64,000 bases of DNA from Cryptomeria japonica. Taxonomy: Eukaryota > Streptophyta > Pinopsida > Cupressales > Cupressaceae. Positions 32,749 through 45,569 of the stretch are shown in pieces; the first letter of the stretch is position 1, and the number at the start of each line of letters is the position of its first letter. Both the position numbers and the translations under genes were made by a program. Under the pieces are notes generated by a model, which saw only the letters and a list, made by a program, of their open reading frames with translations, was not told the DNA's origin and searched no databases. The DNA lies in the NCBI RefSeq assembly GCF_030272615.1, contig NC_081414.1:236759233-236823232 (forward strand). Reading direction: 5' to 3'.

Positions 32749-34546
32749 TGTAGTCACATAAATCTGTCCACTTAATTAAATGAATATTTAGTATTTATTT
32801 GATTATTTAACCATCAATCAATAATTCATTAAATTAATATATTTAATTAATTCATCTTAACCCTCTTCTCCTATTAATTAAATAAATTATTCATTTTATT
32901 TGATTTAATTCACTTAACAAATTCAGACCATTAATTAAATAAATAAATCATATTTATTTAATTAAATCTTCTCTCACATTTAAATAAATAAATATTTATT
33001 TAAATTCCCCCAAAATCCCACCTCTCACATTTAAATAAATTAATATTTATTTAAATCACCTTTATCCTCCACCCACTTGTATTTTCCTACAAATGCAAGT
33101 TGCACAACTATTTTAAATAAATTATTTATTTCAAATCCTATTTATCCTCACCCACTTGAAACCTTTAATGGTTTCCCTTAAAGTCTTCAAACTTAATGGC
33201 TTCCTTCTAGAGTCTTCTCAAGCCTTTAATGGTTTCCCTTAAAATCTTCAAACTCAATGGCTTCCTTCTATAGTCTTCTTAAGCCTTTAATGGTTTCCCT
33301 TAAAGTCTTCAAACTTATTGGCTTATTTCTAGAGTCTTCTTAAGCCTTTAATGGTTTCCCTTAAAGTCTTCAAACTTAATGGCTTCCCTTAAAGTCTTCT
33401 TAAGACTTTAATGGTTTCCTTTAAAGTCTTCAAACTTAATGGCTTATTTCTAGAGTCTTCTTAAGCCTTTAATGGTTTCCCTCAAAGTCTTCAAGCATTT
33501 AAATGCTTTATCTTCCTTTTTCTCATGTAAATAGATTAAGATTTATTTAAATCCAAAATTCACATTCACATTTAAATAAATTAATATTTATTTAAATATC
33601 TATCCAAATACAAATTACACCATTTAATTGAAATAAATGATTTTATTTTAATTGAAAATCCCAAAATTCCTCCCACTTGCATTCTCCTCCAAAATCCATT
33701 TGCAATCCTAACCCCCTTCTAGATTCTTCTAACCCCTTCGTAATTAGCCTTATCCATCCCCTAAATATTGTCACATTCCTAAGCAGCTTGGAGTCACTTC
33801 TCAAAGCCTCAAAGTCTTTGAAAGGTATTTAAGGCTTTAAGTCTTTCAAACCATTAAAGGCTCTTACATAACCATTTATGGTTAACTCACCTTTTACCTT
33901 TGGTTAGAGACTTTCCTCTAACTTAACCATCCTTTTGACTCATGGGTCTCTTCAAAGTATTTATTTCTTTGACTAAGGTAACCATTTAACCCTTGCACAT
34001 TCATTTATCCCTTGGATAAAAAGAATATCTATTAACCTAACCCTAACCCAACCCCCTAGAGTAACCATCATGTCCCCTCAAGCATTTAATTCTCCTTATC
34101 TCTCCTCTCAAGCCTCCTCATGGTGACACTTGTCAACATGGGATTGGGTTGAAAGTCTCACATGGATTGAATATCTTTCAGTCCTAACCCTTGTTAAGAT
34201 TGCTCAATTTTAACCCTTCATTTCCCCATTTCTTCTATAAATAGAACCCTTCTCATCAAGCAAAGAAGGAAGCATTAGAGTATTGTTGTTATACTAGTAT
34301 TAGCATAGATTTTTTTTCATAGCATAACTATCTACACTTTCATAGCATTTGTTTATCATATTCAACCATCTTGAATCTCCATATGGCATCCATGGCTAGT
34401 GCTAAAAGCTGAGAGCTACATTCATGTGGAACTTGGAGAGGAGAGGAACAAGGGAGGAGCAACTATGAGCATCTTGATTAGCATTTGGAGGAGTATAGTT
34501 TATCTATTATATGTTTGTATGCTTTCTATTTCATGCTTAATATCTC
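32749..34546 (+). repeat. 5' LTR of element D
   Basis: Starts TGTAGTCACATAAATCTG. The first 330 bp contain AT-rich inverted repeats of TTAATTAAATAAAT type, as in E. The end is placed near 34546 because CTTGGTATGCCTG follows, like the PBS after E's LTR. An alternative end at 34659, before TGGTGAACCCGATGTGAA, cannot be excluded without the 3' LTR. Confidence 0.6.
33171..33505 (+). repeat. 61-bp tandem repeat inside element D's LTR
   Basis: More than five copies of a unit starting CCTTTAATGGTTTCCCTTAA. Each unit is itself two similar halves of about 30 bp (TAATGGTTTCCC.. and TAATGGCTTCC..). Confidence 0.92.
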
Positions 34547-34548
34547 TC

Positions 34549-34566
34549 TTGGTATGCCTGTTTAGG
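34549..34566 (+). other. Possible primer binding site of element D
   Basis: TTGGTATGCCTGTTTAGG resembles TTGGCATGCCTGGTGGGA of E at the matching place. Confidence 0.4.
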
Positions 34567-36370
34567 ATAATCTTTTGTTGCTAACACTAACGTTTGTTTC
34601 TTGTGCTCTTGTGTGTGTTGCCATCAAGAAGATTTTCTAATCTTTTTTGTAGAGAATCATTTGGTGAACCCGATGTGAATCAAAGAGCAATCATTTTGAA
34701 GACTACTAACTTTTGAATGTTTTAATTGACACACAGGTCATTCTCTTGCGCTTTTGTTCTCAGTTTAGCGCCTTCACAAATTGATACTTTAGTGCTATTG
34801 TCTATACTGTTGTTCTTTCATGTTAAATAGCATTTTTGTTTTCACACAGAGTAGAGCTATTGTAACAGAGAGTTGTAAGAAAATTCCTTGTAACCGAAAA
34901 CCAAAATTTTTAGGCTTGTAAAAGCCCACCAAAACATGCGGATTTTTCTAACTAATTATCTTTTGTGCAGGTTTTAACTAACCCCTACAATATGATTTTT
35001 TTTAGCAATTTTAGCTTAGGAAATAAATTTGTTCATATTGCTAACTTTGTCTTTCAAGTTATGATAAAATAAATTCATTTTCCTTTTGGGTTAAAATCAA
35101 CTACACTTTCATTTGGAGTTTTAAAAAGAACCACATCTTTCGTTTAGAGCTCTAAAAAGAATCACACTTGTTCAAAGTTAAAAAGAATCACAAAAACAAA
35201 CACACAAAATTATTTTTTGCAAAGTTAGGAACAAATTATTTTGGTTCTTAAAATCAACAAGGCAAATTTTATTTCTTACATCAAACTAAAATTCACAATC
35301 AACACTTCATTTTGTGCAAGTTAAAAAGAATCCCCAATTTGTCAAAGTTGTTCTCAAATCAATTTACTTCAAGCAAAATGTGCTCTTAATTTAGTTGACA
35401 AAGATTTCCAATTCCTAGATTACAACACATTTTGCCATTGAAGGATAAAAACAACACCATGACTGTTGGAGCAACATCTCCAATTAGATAGAACATCATT
35501 GCAATGACAAGTTAAAAAGAACAAGTGCATTTTGTGTTTGGCACACTTGTGAAAAAAGAGTTTATCGAGTGGTCCTACTTCTAACACACACTATCCTCTC
35601 CCTTGGCTTTTGTGGTCCTATGTGCAAGAGAAAAGTGTTAGTAACACTCAAGTTTTATCTTTTTAAGAGAGGTCTGCCAAGACATCGATCACTCTTGGTA
35701 ATGACCTCACATGGTAAATCCTTCGAGTTGCTATAGAAATCAGGTGAGAGTGAAAGTTGTAGCCTTGGGTATAGTTGTTCCTACAGTGTAACTTGCCGAA
35801 AGGACAAATGGGCCCAACCACAAGTTACAAGGCTCTTAAGTGAGTCACTGCAAAATGAACTTATGTCCAAAAACATCAAAAATTACTAAACACCTTTAAG
35901 TAGTAGCCCACCCATTCTATTGATTGAGGATATTTGTGATAAATTCAGTGCAAGAGCATAGAAGGTTTTTCTCCCAAGACACTCACCATACATATTTCCT
36001 TGAGTAAAAACATAGGTTTTTGAAAAGTTACTTGTAGCCCGATAAAAGTGGTGACTCCCCCATCATAGGGATCATCTATTTGTTATGCTCATGCAAGACT
36101 TAGTATATCACATCCTTACTTGCCACAGCGGGATTCATAAGGTATGTAGTACCAAAGTCGAAGAAATATCAAGATGTGGGTTGAGCTTATCGCAACTGGT
36201 CATTTGACCTTAGGGATAAAGAGTGTTTGAAGTGTTTTCATTTTGAGTCAAGACCAGTGCAAATTGAGCCGACTTCAGGCTTTGGAAAACACCTAAAATA
36301 CATTTAAAGGAAAGGGTCATAAAAAGTTCAAGGATTGGGTTGATCTAGACCCATACTTATTCGTGCCTTT
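34567..36370 (+). other. Leader of element D
   Basis: Non-coding sequence between the PBS and gag. Near 34747-34860 a weak word series (TGCGCTTTT, TAGCGCCTT, TAGTGCTAT, TAGAGCTAT) is spaced 19-38 bp, reminiscent of the phased arrays in E. Near 35650-36200 it is less AT-rich, like the structured island in E's leader. No gene seen. Confidence 0.5.
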
Positions 36371-36892
36371 TTGAGGCAACATTCTTGTGTTTGTGTGCTT
36401 GCTTTGTTTTCTTGTCAAAGAAAAATCAAAAATCAATTCCAAAACAAGTATTCATCCAACACAAACATTTTTCAAAAACCAACAAAGGATCATAATCAAA
36501 CAGCAAAAGTATCAAACTATATGACCATTCTTCACATCTTGAGAAAGAAGAATCTTCATCAACACATCAACTTGAATAAAAGACCATTGAGCTCAAAGGA
36601 TCTTATCAAAAGGAGGAAATTCTTCTATCTTAATAAACAAATCTTTGTCTCTAATAGAGCTTTTCTACGTCACATGCGTCTCTATCTTCAAGGGAAATCA
36701 AACGAGTTTGATCAAGAGTCATTAAACCACCGAAATTTTATGCAATATCACGCTTTGAGTTATCACAAGAACAAAGGAGGCAAGATCAACCCTAACTTCT
36801 TTCCAGACATTTGCATCACATATAACATAGCTCGGGAAGAACCACCAACTCCCGAAAGAGAAGAAGAAGAATTTGTCCCCTATGTGACATAG
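36371..36892 (+). CDS. Hypothetical ORF upstream of gag in element D
   Basis: A 173-residue open frame in the leader. The N-terminus is Cys-rich; the rest is Lys/Asn/His-rich with a short acidic Pro/Glu tail (PPTPEREEEEF). I recognise no domain. Some Tat-lineage elements (Ogre) carry an extra ORF before gag, and its position would fit that. E has nothing comparable in its leader. It may be a chance frame in AT-rich DNA; start context is not informative. Confidence 0.3.
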   Translation: MRQHSCVCVLALFSCQRKIKNQFQNKYSSNTNIFQKPTKDHNQTAKVSNYMTILHILRKKNLHQHINLNKRPLSSKDLIKRRKFFYLNKQIFVSNRAFLRHMRLYLQGKSNEFDQESLNHRNFMQYHALSYHKNKGGKINPNFFPDICITYNIAREEPPTPEREEEEFVPYVT

Positions 36893-37340
36893 AGTTTTTA
36901 TTGAAGCTAGCATCTCATCCATTCTCACATTCACATCATCAATCCATTTCAACTCTCAAAACATTAAGAGGTTCTTGTCCTAAATTATATTTTTGATATT
37001 GCTTGAATCAAAAACAAAAAACATCACTTTTTAAAGTGTCTCTACATCTAGGATAAACTCATCCTAAGAGGCATTTCTACGCAGGTTAAAACTAGTCTAT
37101 GAGTGAATCCTCTCATTACTAGGTAGTTGGGTCTATAACACATCTCAGATTTCTCTAAACCTTATTACATCAAACTTTTTTAATCAAACACAACAAGCAA
37201 ATCAAGAAAGAAATTTTGGTAGCATCTACCTTTAGTGCTAGAGATTCATATGCAAAACACCCCACCAAACATCAATCTCTCATTTCATCAACAACTCATC
37301 ATCATTTTCACCCAACTTCAACAAAAAACTTGTAAACAAA

Positions 37341-39086
37341 ATGGCTAAAACCAGATCTAGAACAAGACAAATAGAAATTAAAGAAGAAAAGGAAGACAAT
37401 ATCAATGAATTCCAAGAAGCCCTGGGAGGAAACGTAAATGACGAAAATCCAAGTACTCCTACTCATGCGGCAATAGAAAGGGCACAACACAACCCTCTCT
37501 TTAATAGATTGTTTGATGAAATACTCAGGAGAAATGTTGATGCTCACTTTTTAAGACTTTCTCAAGAAGGAGACAAACTATCCTCTGACTTTGATATTGC
37601 ACAACTAAGGCAAGCATCAGAATGGCAAAGTCGTAATGAGGAAGAAAGAGGTCGAGATCACATCAGATACAACCTTCATCAAGGTAATCCACCACCTCCT
37701 CCTCCTCCAAATGAAATATAAATGTTGCGGCAACAAGTTGAAAATCTCTCCCAACAACTTCATAGTGGTGTGAAAACTAATCAATTTTAACTCAATGACA
37801 TTTGTCCCTATCCCTTTAATAGGAATCTTTATATGCCACCTTTTCCATGAGCACTTGAAACACCCAAGTTTGAAAAGTATAGAGGAAAAGGAGATCCTCT
37901 TGATCATGTTAGAGAATTCCATTCAGCTTGCCTTGAAGTGGCATACGAGGATACATACCTAATGTGCCTTTTTCCCCAAAGCTTGGGAGGAACAACCACA
38001 TCATGGTTTTCCCGATTACCAGGTGGCATTAGGACATTTGAAGAACTCATCCAAAAGTTCCTGGCACATTACTCACACAACATTGAACGTGATATCACCA
38101 TGCCTGATCTATGTAACACTAAACAAAAACCAAGTGAACTATTTTTATTCTTTCTACAACGATGGTGTCAAATGTCTAGCAAACATTCTCTTCAGTTGCC
38201 TGAACAAGAACTAGTGGAGATATTTATTTCCAACTTAAACGAAGAAATGGAATTTCACTTAGACATAAAAGACACAGATTCTTTCAATGACATGATCACC
38301 AAAGGCTTAAAATGTGAGCGAGCTCTCATCAAGAAAGGACTTATCAAAATCTACAATGAGCCAAAGGATAGCCCTCGTTCACGCTTCAATAGTGACAAGC
38401 CTAACTTTTGGAACAAAAATAAAAACGTCGTCAATGACGGGGTTGTGGATGCAAGAACTATCAAAAGTGCACAACCTGTGGTTTGATTTGCAAGATAGAA
38501 CCCCCCACCCAAGAATAACACAATTGCTCCTCCAAATCAAGGCCACAACACATCTCAAGAAGAACCCAGACAACGTCAACAAAATTTTAAACCGAAGCGA
38601 ACATACACTCCCTTAGGGGAACCCATCGAAATAGTGTTACGCCAATTGGTTTCTCAAAATCTGGAGACCTTACCCAAAACATCAAATTACAAACCTCAAG
38701 TCAAACCTTCATGGTGGAGGGATACTGAACATTATGATTTCCATCAAGAAAAAGGGCATAAGACAAGCAATTGTCAAAGATTGAAAGATCTTATTCAAGA
38801 TCTTATTGACCGAGGTGATATCGAAATTGAAGGACATGACCCAAAGACAACAAACAATGTTCATCTAATGTTCAAAAATCCGCTTCCATCACAAGATCAA
38901 AGAGGTCCTTCCACTTCAGGGAGAAACACAGATACCACTGATTATATGCGAGTCACATATAATTACATTGTGAATCATCTGTATGATGCTAGTGAACAAA
39001 TTGCAACTATTACCATCAAAAATCCTAGTTCCAACTGCAATGTTGTTACACGTCACGACAAGATTACCATAAAAGTGGCTCCATAA
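37341..39086 (+). pseudogene. Gag of element D
   Basis: One frame with in-frame stops. It begins MAKTRSRTRQIEIKEEKED, has a short helical region (NPLFNRLFDEILRRNVDAHF), a polyproline run before the first stop at 37719, then the gag core (LMCLFPQSLGGTTTSWFSRL, IERDITMPDLCNTKQKP, near 37970-38130). The C-terminal knuckle is YDFHQEKGHKTSNCQRL near 38740, followed by KDLIQDLIDRGDIEIEG. The same order and words occur in E's gag. Further stops include 38484-38486. Would form virus-like particles; inactive here. Confidence 0.82.
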
Positions 39087-39970
39087 GGTACCACATCTAT
39101 CACAAAGCAGTATAACCTTGTGGACCAATTAGATAAAATTCCCACACTAATATCTATCTTAGAGCTATTGCGCCTATCTCCATCTCATAAAACAATCTAG
39201 GATCAAGCTCTCCAAGAGGCGTCAGTCCTTGCAAACTTAAATACAGATCAATTCCAAGCCATGGTTGGAAATTTAAGGTCATCACCTTGTCTCACTTTTT
39301 CTGAAAGTGACAACACATCCTTCCAACAACCTCATAATGCCTCACTCCACATTGAAGGGTTTATCAACCAGCATAGGATCAAGTGAGTCTTGATCGATAA
39401 TGGAGCAGGCCTGAATATTTGTACACTAGAATTAGTCACTACATTGGGATATGCAATTGAATCAATGGATCCCCACAAGAAGATCACAATCAAAGCTTAT
39501 GATGATGCGGAGCGTTCATCCAAAGGAGTTGTTGTGCTACCAATCTGAGTGAGCCCATGGTGAAACACATCATATGTTAGGTTCTGGACCTTCCTCTGCC
39601 ATACAATTTGTTGTTGGGGAGACCTTGGATACAAACCATGCAATCCGTTCCATCCACCTACCATCAATGTATCAAGTTCCCACATAATGGTGTAGAAATC
39701 ACGATCCTGGGCAATGCAAACCCCTTTGCATATTGTCATAACATAAGTCATTAACCAGAGATTACCATTCCCCACAATAGAGAAGCCATCTCCTCCATGT
39801 CCTACGTAAGTCTAGCCTCTCTTTCCAGTTCAAACACCACTATACCCAAGCAAGAGAAGCTCAAGATGAAAATAGCCGAAGAAGGTCCTGGAGAGTACAA
39901 TCTAAGCCAACTCTTTTGTGTTGGACAAATGCCCACTTCTCCTAGAACACATGGCAAACCTCAATAGATA
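39087..39970 (+). pseudogene. Protease remnant of element D
   Basis: Continues the gag frame with LISILELLRLSPSHKTI and then LIDNGAGLNICTLE near 39391-39430, the aspartic protease active-site region, in which an Asn stands where E has Gly (DGGAG). Several stops are present (for example near 39198 and 39387), and a frame change near 39540-39600 removes the rest of the domain from this frame. Inactive. Confidence 0.7.
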
Positions 39971-39982
39971 CTTCAAGCACCA

Positions 39983-41011
39983 TTGATCAAGCCAGCATGT
40001 ACTTTGACACCATTCATCCTTGGAAAGAGTCAAGAAGAAGAAACCAGAGATGAAGACTTAGCAGAATGGATCTATAAAGATCCTATCACCACTGACATTC
40101 TACAAGCTAAGCTTCCCATGAATCAATATGGAAAAGGCCTTCTCATTATGCAAAGAATGGGATATGATGGTCAAAGTGCTTTAGGGCATTGTAAGCAAGG
40201 GCGACATGAGCTACTACAGCCGGAATTAAAACCCAAAGATAACACAGGCTTAGGCTTTCAAAAGGAGATCCTTTCTAAGCTCAGATTTAAAGGGAAACCC
40301 ACCAAACCTCTATATCAACCTACTACAAAGAGGCCACCTTTGATTATAAAAGCAACACCCAAAACCATAGCAATTGCCCCATTGAGGCTAAAAATCCCAG
40401 CAATACCATCCACAACACTAATTATCCCACCAATAAAACCAACAACCCCATCAACAACAGCAACTGCATCAATAGCGCCATTATCAGTATCAAAACCCCC
40501 AGCAATATCGACAACATCGACAATTCCATCAGAAGTAGCAGATTCAACAAAATCGATACTCCCCGTATCGGATTCACTGGTCCCAATAATCCTTCCTACA
40601 ACACCAATAATTCCATCTTCCAAGGTACATCAGCTAATTACACCTGCAATTTTTAACTCAAAAGATATCCCAGTATGGTATAGTAATCGGCTACTAGAGG
40701 ATGACTCAGAAACTGACTCACATGAGTGGGAATTTGATTCGGTACAACTTAATACCTCAGATGAGGAAGACACATCACCCCCTCCACCTCACAAAGAAAT
40801 CCATGTTTATGGAGAAGCACAGATAAAGACCTCTTGGGTTCCTGAGTTGGATACTTCTTCCCCAGACCCTACGTCACATCCTACACCTGATTCTGATAGG
40901 GAGAGTACCATCAACGACCTTCACCACAACATCTTAACCCTCATTGACACATCTCATGAACTTAACCTAATCGATGAGGTAATACCCATTATCCATCCTG
41001 AACTCATTTAA
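39983..41011 (+). pseudogene. G-patch and linker region of element D pol
   Basis: Open for 342 codons. Residues about 43-95 form a G-patch-like domain: YGKGLLIMQRMGYDGQSALG, then a glycine-containing tail GLGFQKE. G-patch domains bind RNA or activate helicases and also follow the protease in some retroviruses. After it comes a Thr/Pro/Ile-rich linker (40300-40640) and an acidic stretch. The frame ends at a TAA at 41009-41011; the next stops precede the RT block. Confidence 0.7.
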
Positions 41012-41347
41012 TGGAACCAACCTAATCCCCCATGTCTTGACCATTTCCAAAACGATGAGGTGATCATTGACTTTTTGGAACTATGAGATAACATACCAAG
41101 TAGGGATCACAAAGTTGGATTTGCCATAGAACTTAATAGCACAACATACTTCGGGGCAGATGCCAAACCTTTCAGCTGCAAAAATATAACAATAAAACAT
41201 AGATTTTCCAGTGAAAACCACACTATGGCACTGTTTGATCCCACAAAAGTAAAAAGAAAGAGCATATCCAATGGTGAAAACCTCTTTGAGACGCCTGAGG
41301 ATGAAAGGTTTGACATTCTCCCCTCTAGTACATAGCAGGAACGATCA

Positions 41348-43251
41348 ATGATTCTCATCAAAGAAACCAAAGAATACAATGTGGGGACTCCTGAAACTCC
41401 TCACCACATACATCTGGCATCTCTTTTGACTTCAGAGGAACAACCTAAGTTTATCAAATTCTTCTTGAAGCACCAGATTAACTTTGCATGGTCATATGTA
41501 GACATGCCTGGTCTTCATCTAGATTTAGTCATGTATCACCTCACTGTAGCAGAGGGAGCTAAGCTTGTCAAGCTGAAGCTTCACAAGATGCATCCTTAGA
41601 TTGCAGTAATAGTCAAAGAAGAACTTAAGAAAGTCCTAGATGTTGGTTTTATTAGACCAATTGATTATGCAGATTGGATCTCCAATATTGTGCCTGTCGG
41701 CAAACCAAATGGGGGCATCTGTATTTGTACTGACTTCAGAGATTTGAACAAGGTATGTCCTAAAGATGACTTCCCCCTACCAAATATCGACATCATAGTA
41801 GACCTAACAGCAAGACATGCCATGCTTTCACTCATGGATGGTTTTTCAGGATACAATCAGATAAAGATTGCACCTAAGGATCAACATAAGACATCCTTCA
41901 CATGTCCATGGGGAACATATTGTTGGAATGTAATGCCTTTCGGTCTAAAGAATGCAGGAGTGACCTATCAACGAGAAATGACCACTATCTTCCATGATAT
42001 GATGCATACCATAATGGAAGATTATGTTGATGACTTACTAGCAAAATCACTCACAAGAGAATGTCATCTAGAAATATTAGAGAAGATCTTTGACAAACTG
42101 GAACAATATCATGTGCGACTCAACCCAAAGAAATGTGTCTTTGGAGTAACCTTAGGGAAACTTCTAGGATACATTGTCTCAAGCAAAGGCATTGAGGTTG
42201 ATCCAGCATAGGTCAAAGCAATCATGGACATGCCACCTCCAAAGAATATCACTTAGCTAAGGACATTACAAGGACGGCTTCAATCTATCCGAAGATTCAT
42301 TGCACAACTGGCAGATAAGTGTCACCTATTTACACACCTTCTACACAAAAATATCCGCTTTGAGTGGGATGCTAGATGTCGGCAAGCATTCCATATGCTT
42401 ATAGATTATCTCATGAATACGCCATTTCTGATCCCACCAAATCCAAGTAGGCCTCTATTACTCTATATTTCAGCAGCAAGTACAGCATTGGGTGTATTAT
42501 TGGCACAACACAATGCAAAAGGGAAAGAGTTTGTTGTTTACTATATCTCTCACACACTGGTTGGAAATGAACTCAATTACACCCCTATTGAGAGAGCTTG
42601 CCTCGCAGTAATCTTGGCAGCCACTAAACTGAGGCACTATCTATTGACACATAAAGTACAACTCATTGCAAAGATCGATCCACTAAAGTACTTACTCAGC
42701 AAAGCAGTATTGACAGGCTGTTTGGCCAAATGGGTGATGATTCTTAGTGAATTTGACATCGAGTATATGGACTGTAAGGCTATCAAAGGACAAGTTATTG
42801 CAGATCAGTTGGCTGATGCACCACTCATAGGTGATCATCCTCTCATTTCCAATTTTCCAGATGAAGAGATATTCATGATCACAATAGCACAACCATGGAA
42901 ACTATACTTTGATGGTTCATACATTAGGTATGGCTTGGGGGCAGGCATTTTGTTTATCACACCTCAAGGTGACAGCATCCCGAAGTCTTACAGGGTCATA
43001 TTTCCATGCACTAACAACATAGTTGAATATGAGGCCTTGATCATAAGACTTGGGCTAGCCATACAATGGAAGTTACAAGAACTGCAAGTATATGGTGACT
43101 CCCAACTGGCCATTCGACAAGTCACAGACAAATATTAGACCAAGGATGACAAACTCATGTCATACAAACAAATGGTGGACAGTTTAAAGGCATCATTAAA
43201 ACTATCACCTTTGAGCAGATACTAAGAGATCAGGATCGGGCTACTGACACT
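41348..43251 (+). pseudogene. Reverse transcriptase and two RNase H domains of element D
   Basis: Same frame as the G-patch, with stops at 41597, 42209, about 42254 and 43136. RT: KPNGGICICTDFRDLNK (41703), FTCPWGTYCWNVMPFGLKNA, and the catalytic YVDD near 42027. First RNase H starts LLLYISAASTALGVLLAQ near 42460 and lacks the expected first catalytic Asp (Ser instead). A second, archaeal-type RNase H begins KLYFDGSYIRYGLGAGI near 42901 and includes NNIVEYEALI and VYGDSQLAI. The dual RNase H arrangement is the hallmark of the Tat lineage. Confidence 0.85.
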
Positions 43252-44646
43252 ATGGCTACTATTGCATCTCTCCTGGATCTTCCAAAAAATTCAACATGCT
43301 ATGAGTTCTTGGTTGAACAGCTTTGGATTCTTGCTTATGATATCCCCAAATTCGAGATGATATGTCACCTTGTCAGTTATGAATCCCCATGGTACAGTGA
43401 GTTTTACACCTACCTCTGTGATCACACCCTTCCTCCTAACCAATCGAATAACCAATGTAAAACCTTCATTCGCTAAACCGCTCGATATACCATCATTGTT
43501 GAAACCCTATACCGATGCAATCTTGATGGTACTCTCCTTTGATGTTTGGAACAAGATGAGATAACAAAGGCCTTGGAAGAGGTACATGAAGGAATTTGTG
43601 GGACTCACTCAAGTGGCTCGTCACTAGCCAAGAAGATCATATGAGTTGGATACTATTGGCCATCCATGGAAAAAGACTCCTACTACTTTGTCAGAAAATG
43701 CAAGAAATGCCAAGTTCATGGAGACCTGATACATGCACCCTCACATGAATTGCAACCAATCACAACACCATCGCCCTTTTGTCAATGGGGATTTAACCTT
43801 GTGGGTAAAATCAATCCATCTTCATCCAACAGCCACAAATTCATTATTACCACCACCGAATACTTCACAAAGTGGATTGAAGCTATTCCACTTACCCAAG
43901 TCACCGGCAAGCAAATCGCCTCATTCATCCTTAATTACATCATCTGTCGGTATGGTGTACCCATGTCCATCATCATAGATAACGGTCTTCCTTTCAAAAA
44001 TCGAGATGTCCATGAACTCTATGAGAAGTTTCACATCCAACATTGCTTTTCCACTCCCTATTACCCATAGGGAAATGTTCAGGCCAAACAATCAAACAAG
44101 AACATATTGAGAATCCTCAAGAAGACAGTCAATGATGTCGATTGTGATTGGCATGTTCAATTGAATCCAGCACTATGGGCATATCGAACTAGTATTTGAA
44201 CCCCTATAGGTGCAACTCCCTACTCATTGGTCTATGGTGCAAAAGCTATCTTACCTATTGAGGTTGAGATACCATCACTATGAGTTTCCTTGCATAATCT
44301 AATAGATGATGAAACCTACAGGGTATCACATCTTCAAGACTTAGAGCTACTTGATGAGAAACGACAAGCTGCATACAATCACCTCAAATCCTATCAGCAG
44401 TGCATGAGCAGAAGCTATAATTATCGAGTTCGACCTCGTACATTTGAGGTAGGTGATCTTGTTCTTTGAGAAAATCCTCGTAACCAACCAAACAGAGAAC
44501 ATCATGAAAATTTTGAATCAAACTGGCTAGGTCCATATGTTATCACTATTGTATTTGGGTTTGGGGCATATCAATTGGCTACTTCAAAAGGAGAATCGCT
44601 AATAGATCCAATCAACAGAATGCACCTCAAACGGTTTTATACATAA
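43252..44646 (+). pseudogene. Integrase of element D
   Basis: Shifted frame relative to RT. The zinc-binding region runs EVHEGICGTHSSGSSLAKK...CKKCQVHG (43577-43720). In the DDE core the first Asp is replaced by Asn (FCQWGFNLVG), the second is kept (IIIDNGLPFKN) and the Glu is replaced by Lys (VQAKQSNK), so catalysis is lost. Stops lie near 43474, 43624, 44068, 44198 and 44281. The C-terminus ends DPINRMHLKRFYT at 44646. Confidence 0.83.
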
Positions 44647-45564
44647 GCTGTATCGAGCATCAAACTCCCATACATACTAGAAAAATACCAAAAACATTCC
44701 GAGAAATGTCCTGAAGAAAATACAAAAACATCAAAATAGTAAAGAAAAATCATACATCCAAATGGTGAACAACCACTCCGGTGGCACCTTGGGTAAGTGT
44801 GATGGTGAAAACCTGGCAAACAGGTGCCACTCGTAAATGCTATGGCTCCATTGTCTTCCAGGCTTGTTGCGATCACATTCATTACATTGACTCATCCCTC
44901 AGTCCAAAATCGTCGCTTGTTATTGATCCGCAATCAAGGATAGTCCTTCATGCGTCTTGTATCCCGCTTTTTCATAGTCATGTCTAAACTGGGGGCAATG
45001 CCCTTAACCTATTTGATGGAAGTGGATTGTGCATAACTTATGATTGATTGAGTTCTTCATTCAAAACTGTCTCACAAAATTCAAAAACATTCAAAACAAG
45101 CATCAAAATACCAAAAACATTCAAAACATTCATCAAAATACCAAAACATTCAAAAACACTTACAAAATCCAAAAACATTAGAAAACATCAAAAATCAATC
45201 AAAAACATGGCAACACATTGTACATACGAATCCAAGTAGATAACCAAGCAAACCTTGTGAAAAAATCAAATAATGACCTCTTATTACATCAAAATCAACA
45301 AGCAACCATCAACACACAAACTGTCTTAACAAGGATGCATCCTTCCTTACCAAAACAAAGACAAGATGAAATTTTCTTTGACAAGAAAATTTTGTTTAAG
45401 CTATCAAAATACTTGATTGGATTTTCAGGTTATTCATTCATTTATATATATATCAAGTTCCTACGCTACTCTGGGATATCCGCAAGTGATTAGAGTAGCT
45501 GAGATGGTTCCTACGACATTGTTTGCATGTCTTCTGTGAATTATTCCAATGAAGTTCTACGGTA
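44647..45564 (+). other. 3' untranslated region of element D, proximal part
   Basis: No gene. It contains a conserved hairpin (44773-44784) and, at 45055-45215, short A-rich repeats of ACATTCAAAACATTCATC type. It ends at element E's target site. Confidence 0.7.
44773..44784 (+). other. UNCG-type hairpin downstream of pol in element D
   Basis: CCAC-TCCG-GTGG, a four-pair stem closed by a UNCG-type tetraloop. Element E has CCAC-TTCG-GTGG at the corresponding position (56317-56328). Confidence 0.6.
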
Positions 45565-45569
45565 TGTAC
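45565..45569. other. Target-site duplication of element E, left
   Basis: TGTAC, identical to 61660-61664. Confidence 0.95.

Noticed and set aside
34660-34679. TGGTGAACCCGATGTGAA as the PBS of D
   Set aside because: Not excluded, but the PBS-like TTGGTATGCCTG at 34549 aligns better with E, whose LTR end is fixed by its target duplication; kept as an alternative only.
40315-40623. Minus-strand frame rich in Val, Ile, Gly and Asp opposite the pol linker of D
   Set aside because: Mirror of the Thr/Pro/Ile-rich linker coding strand; no independent evidence.
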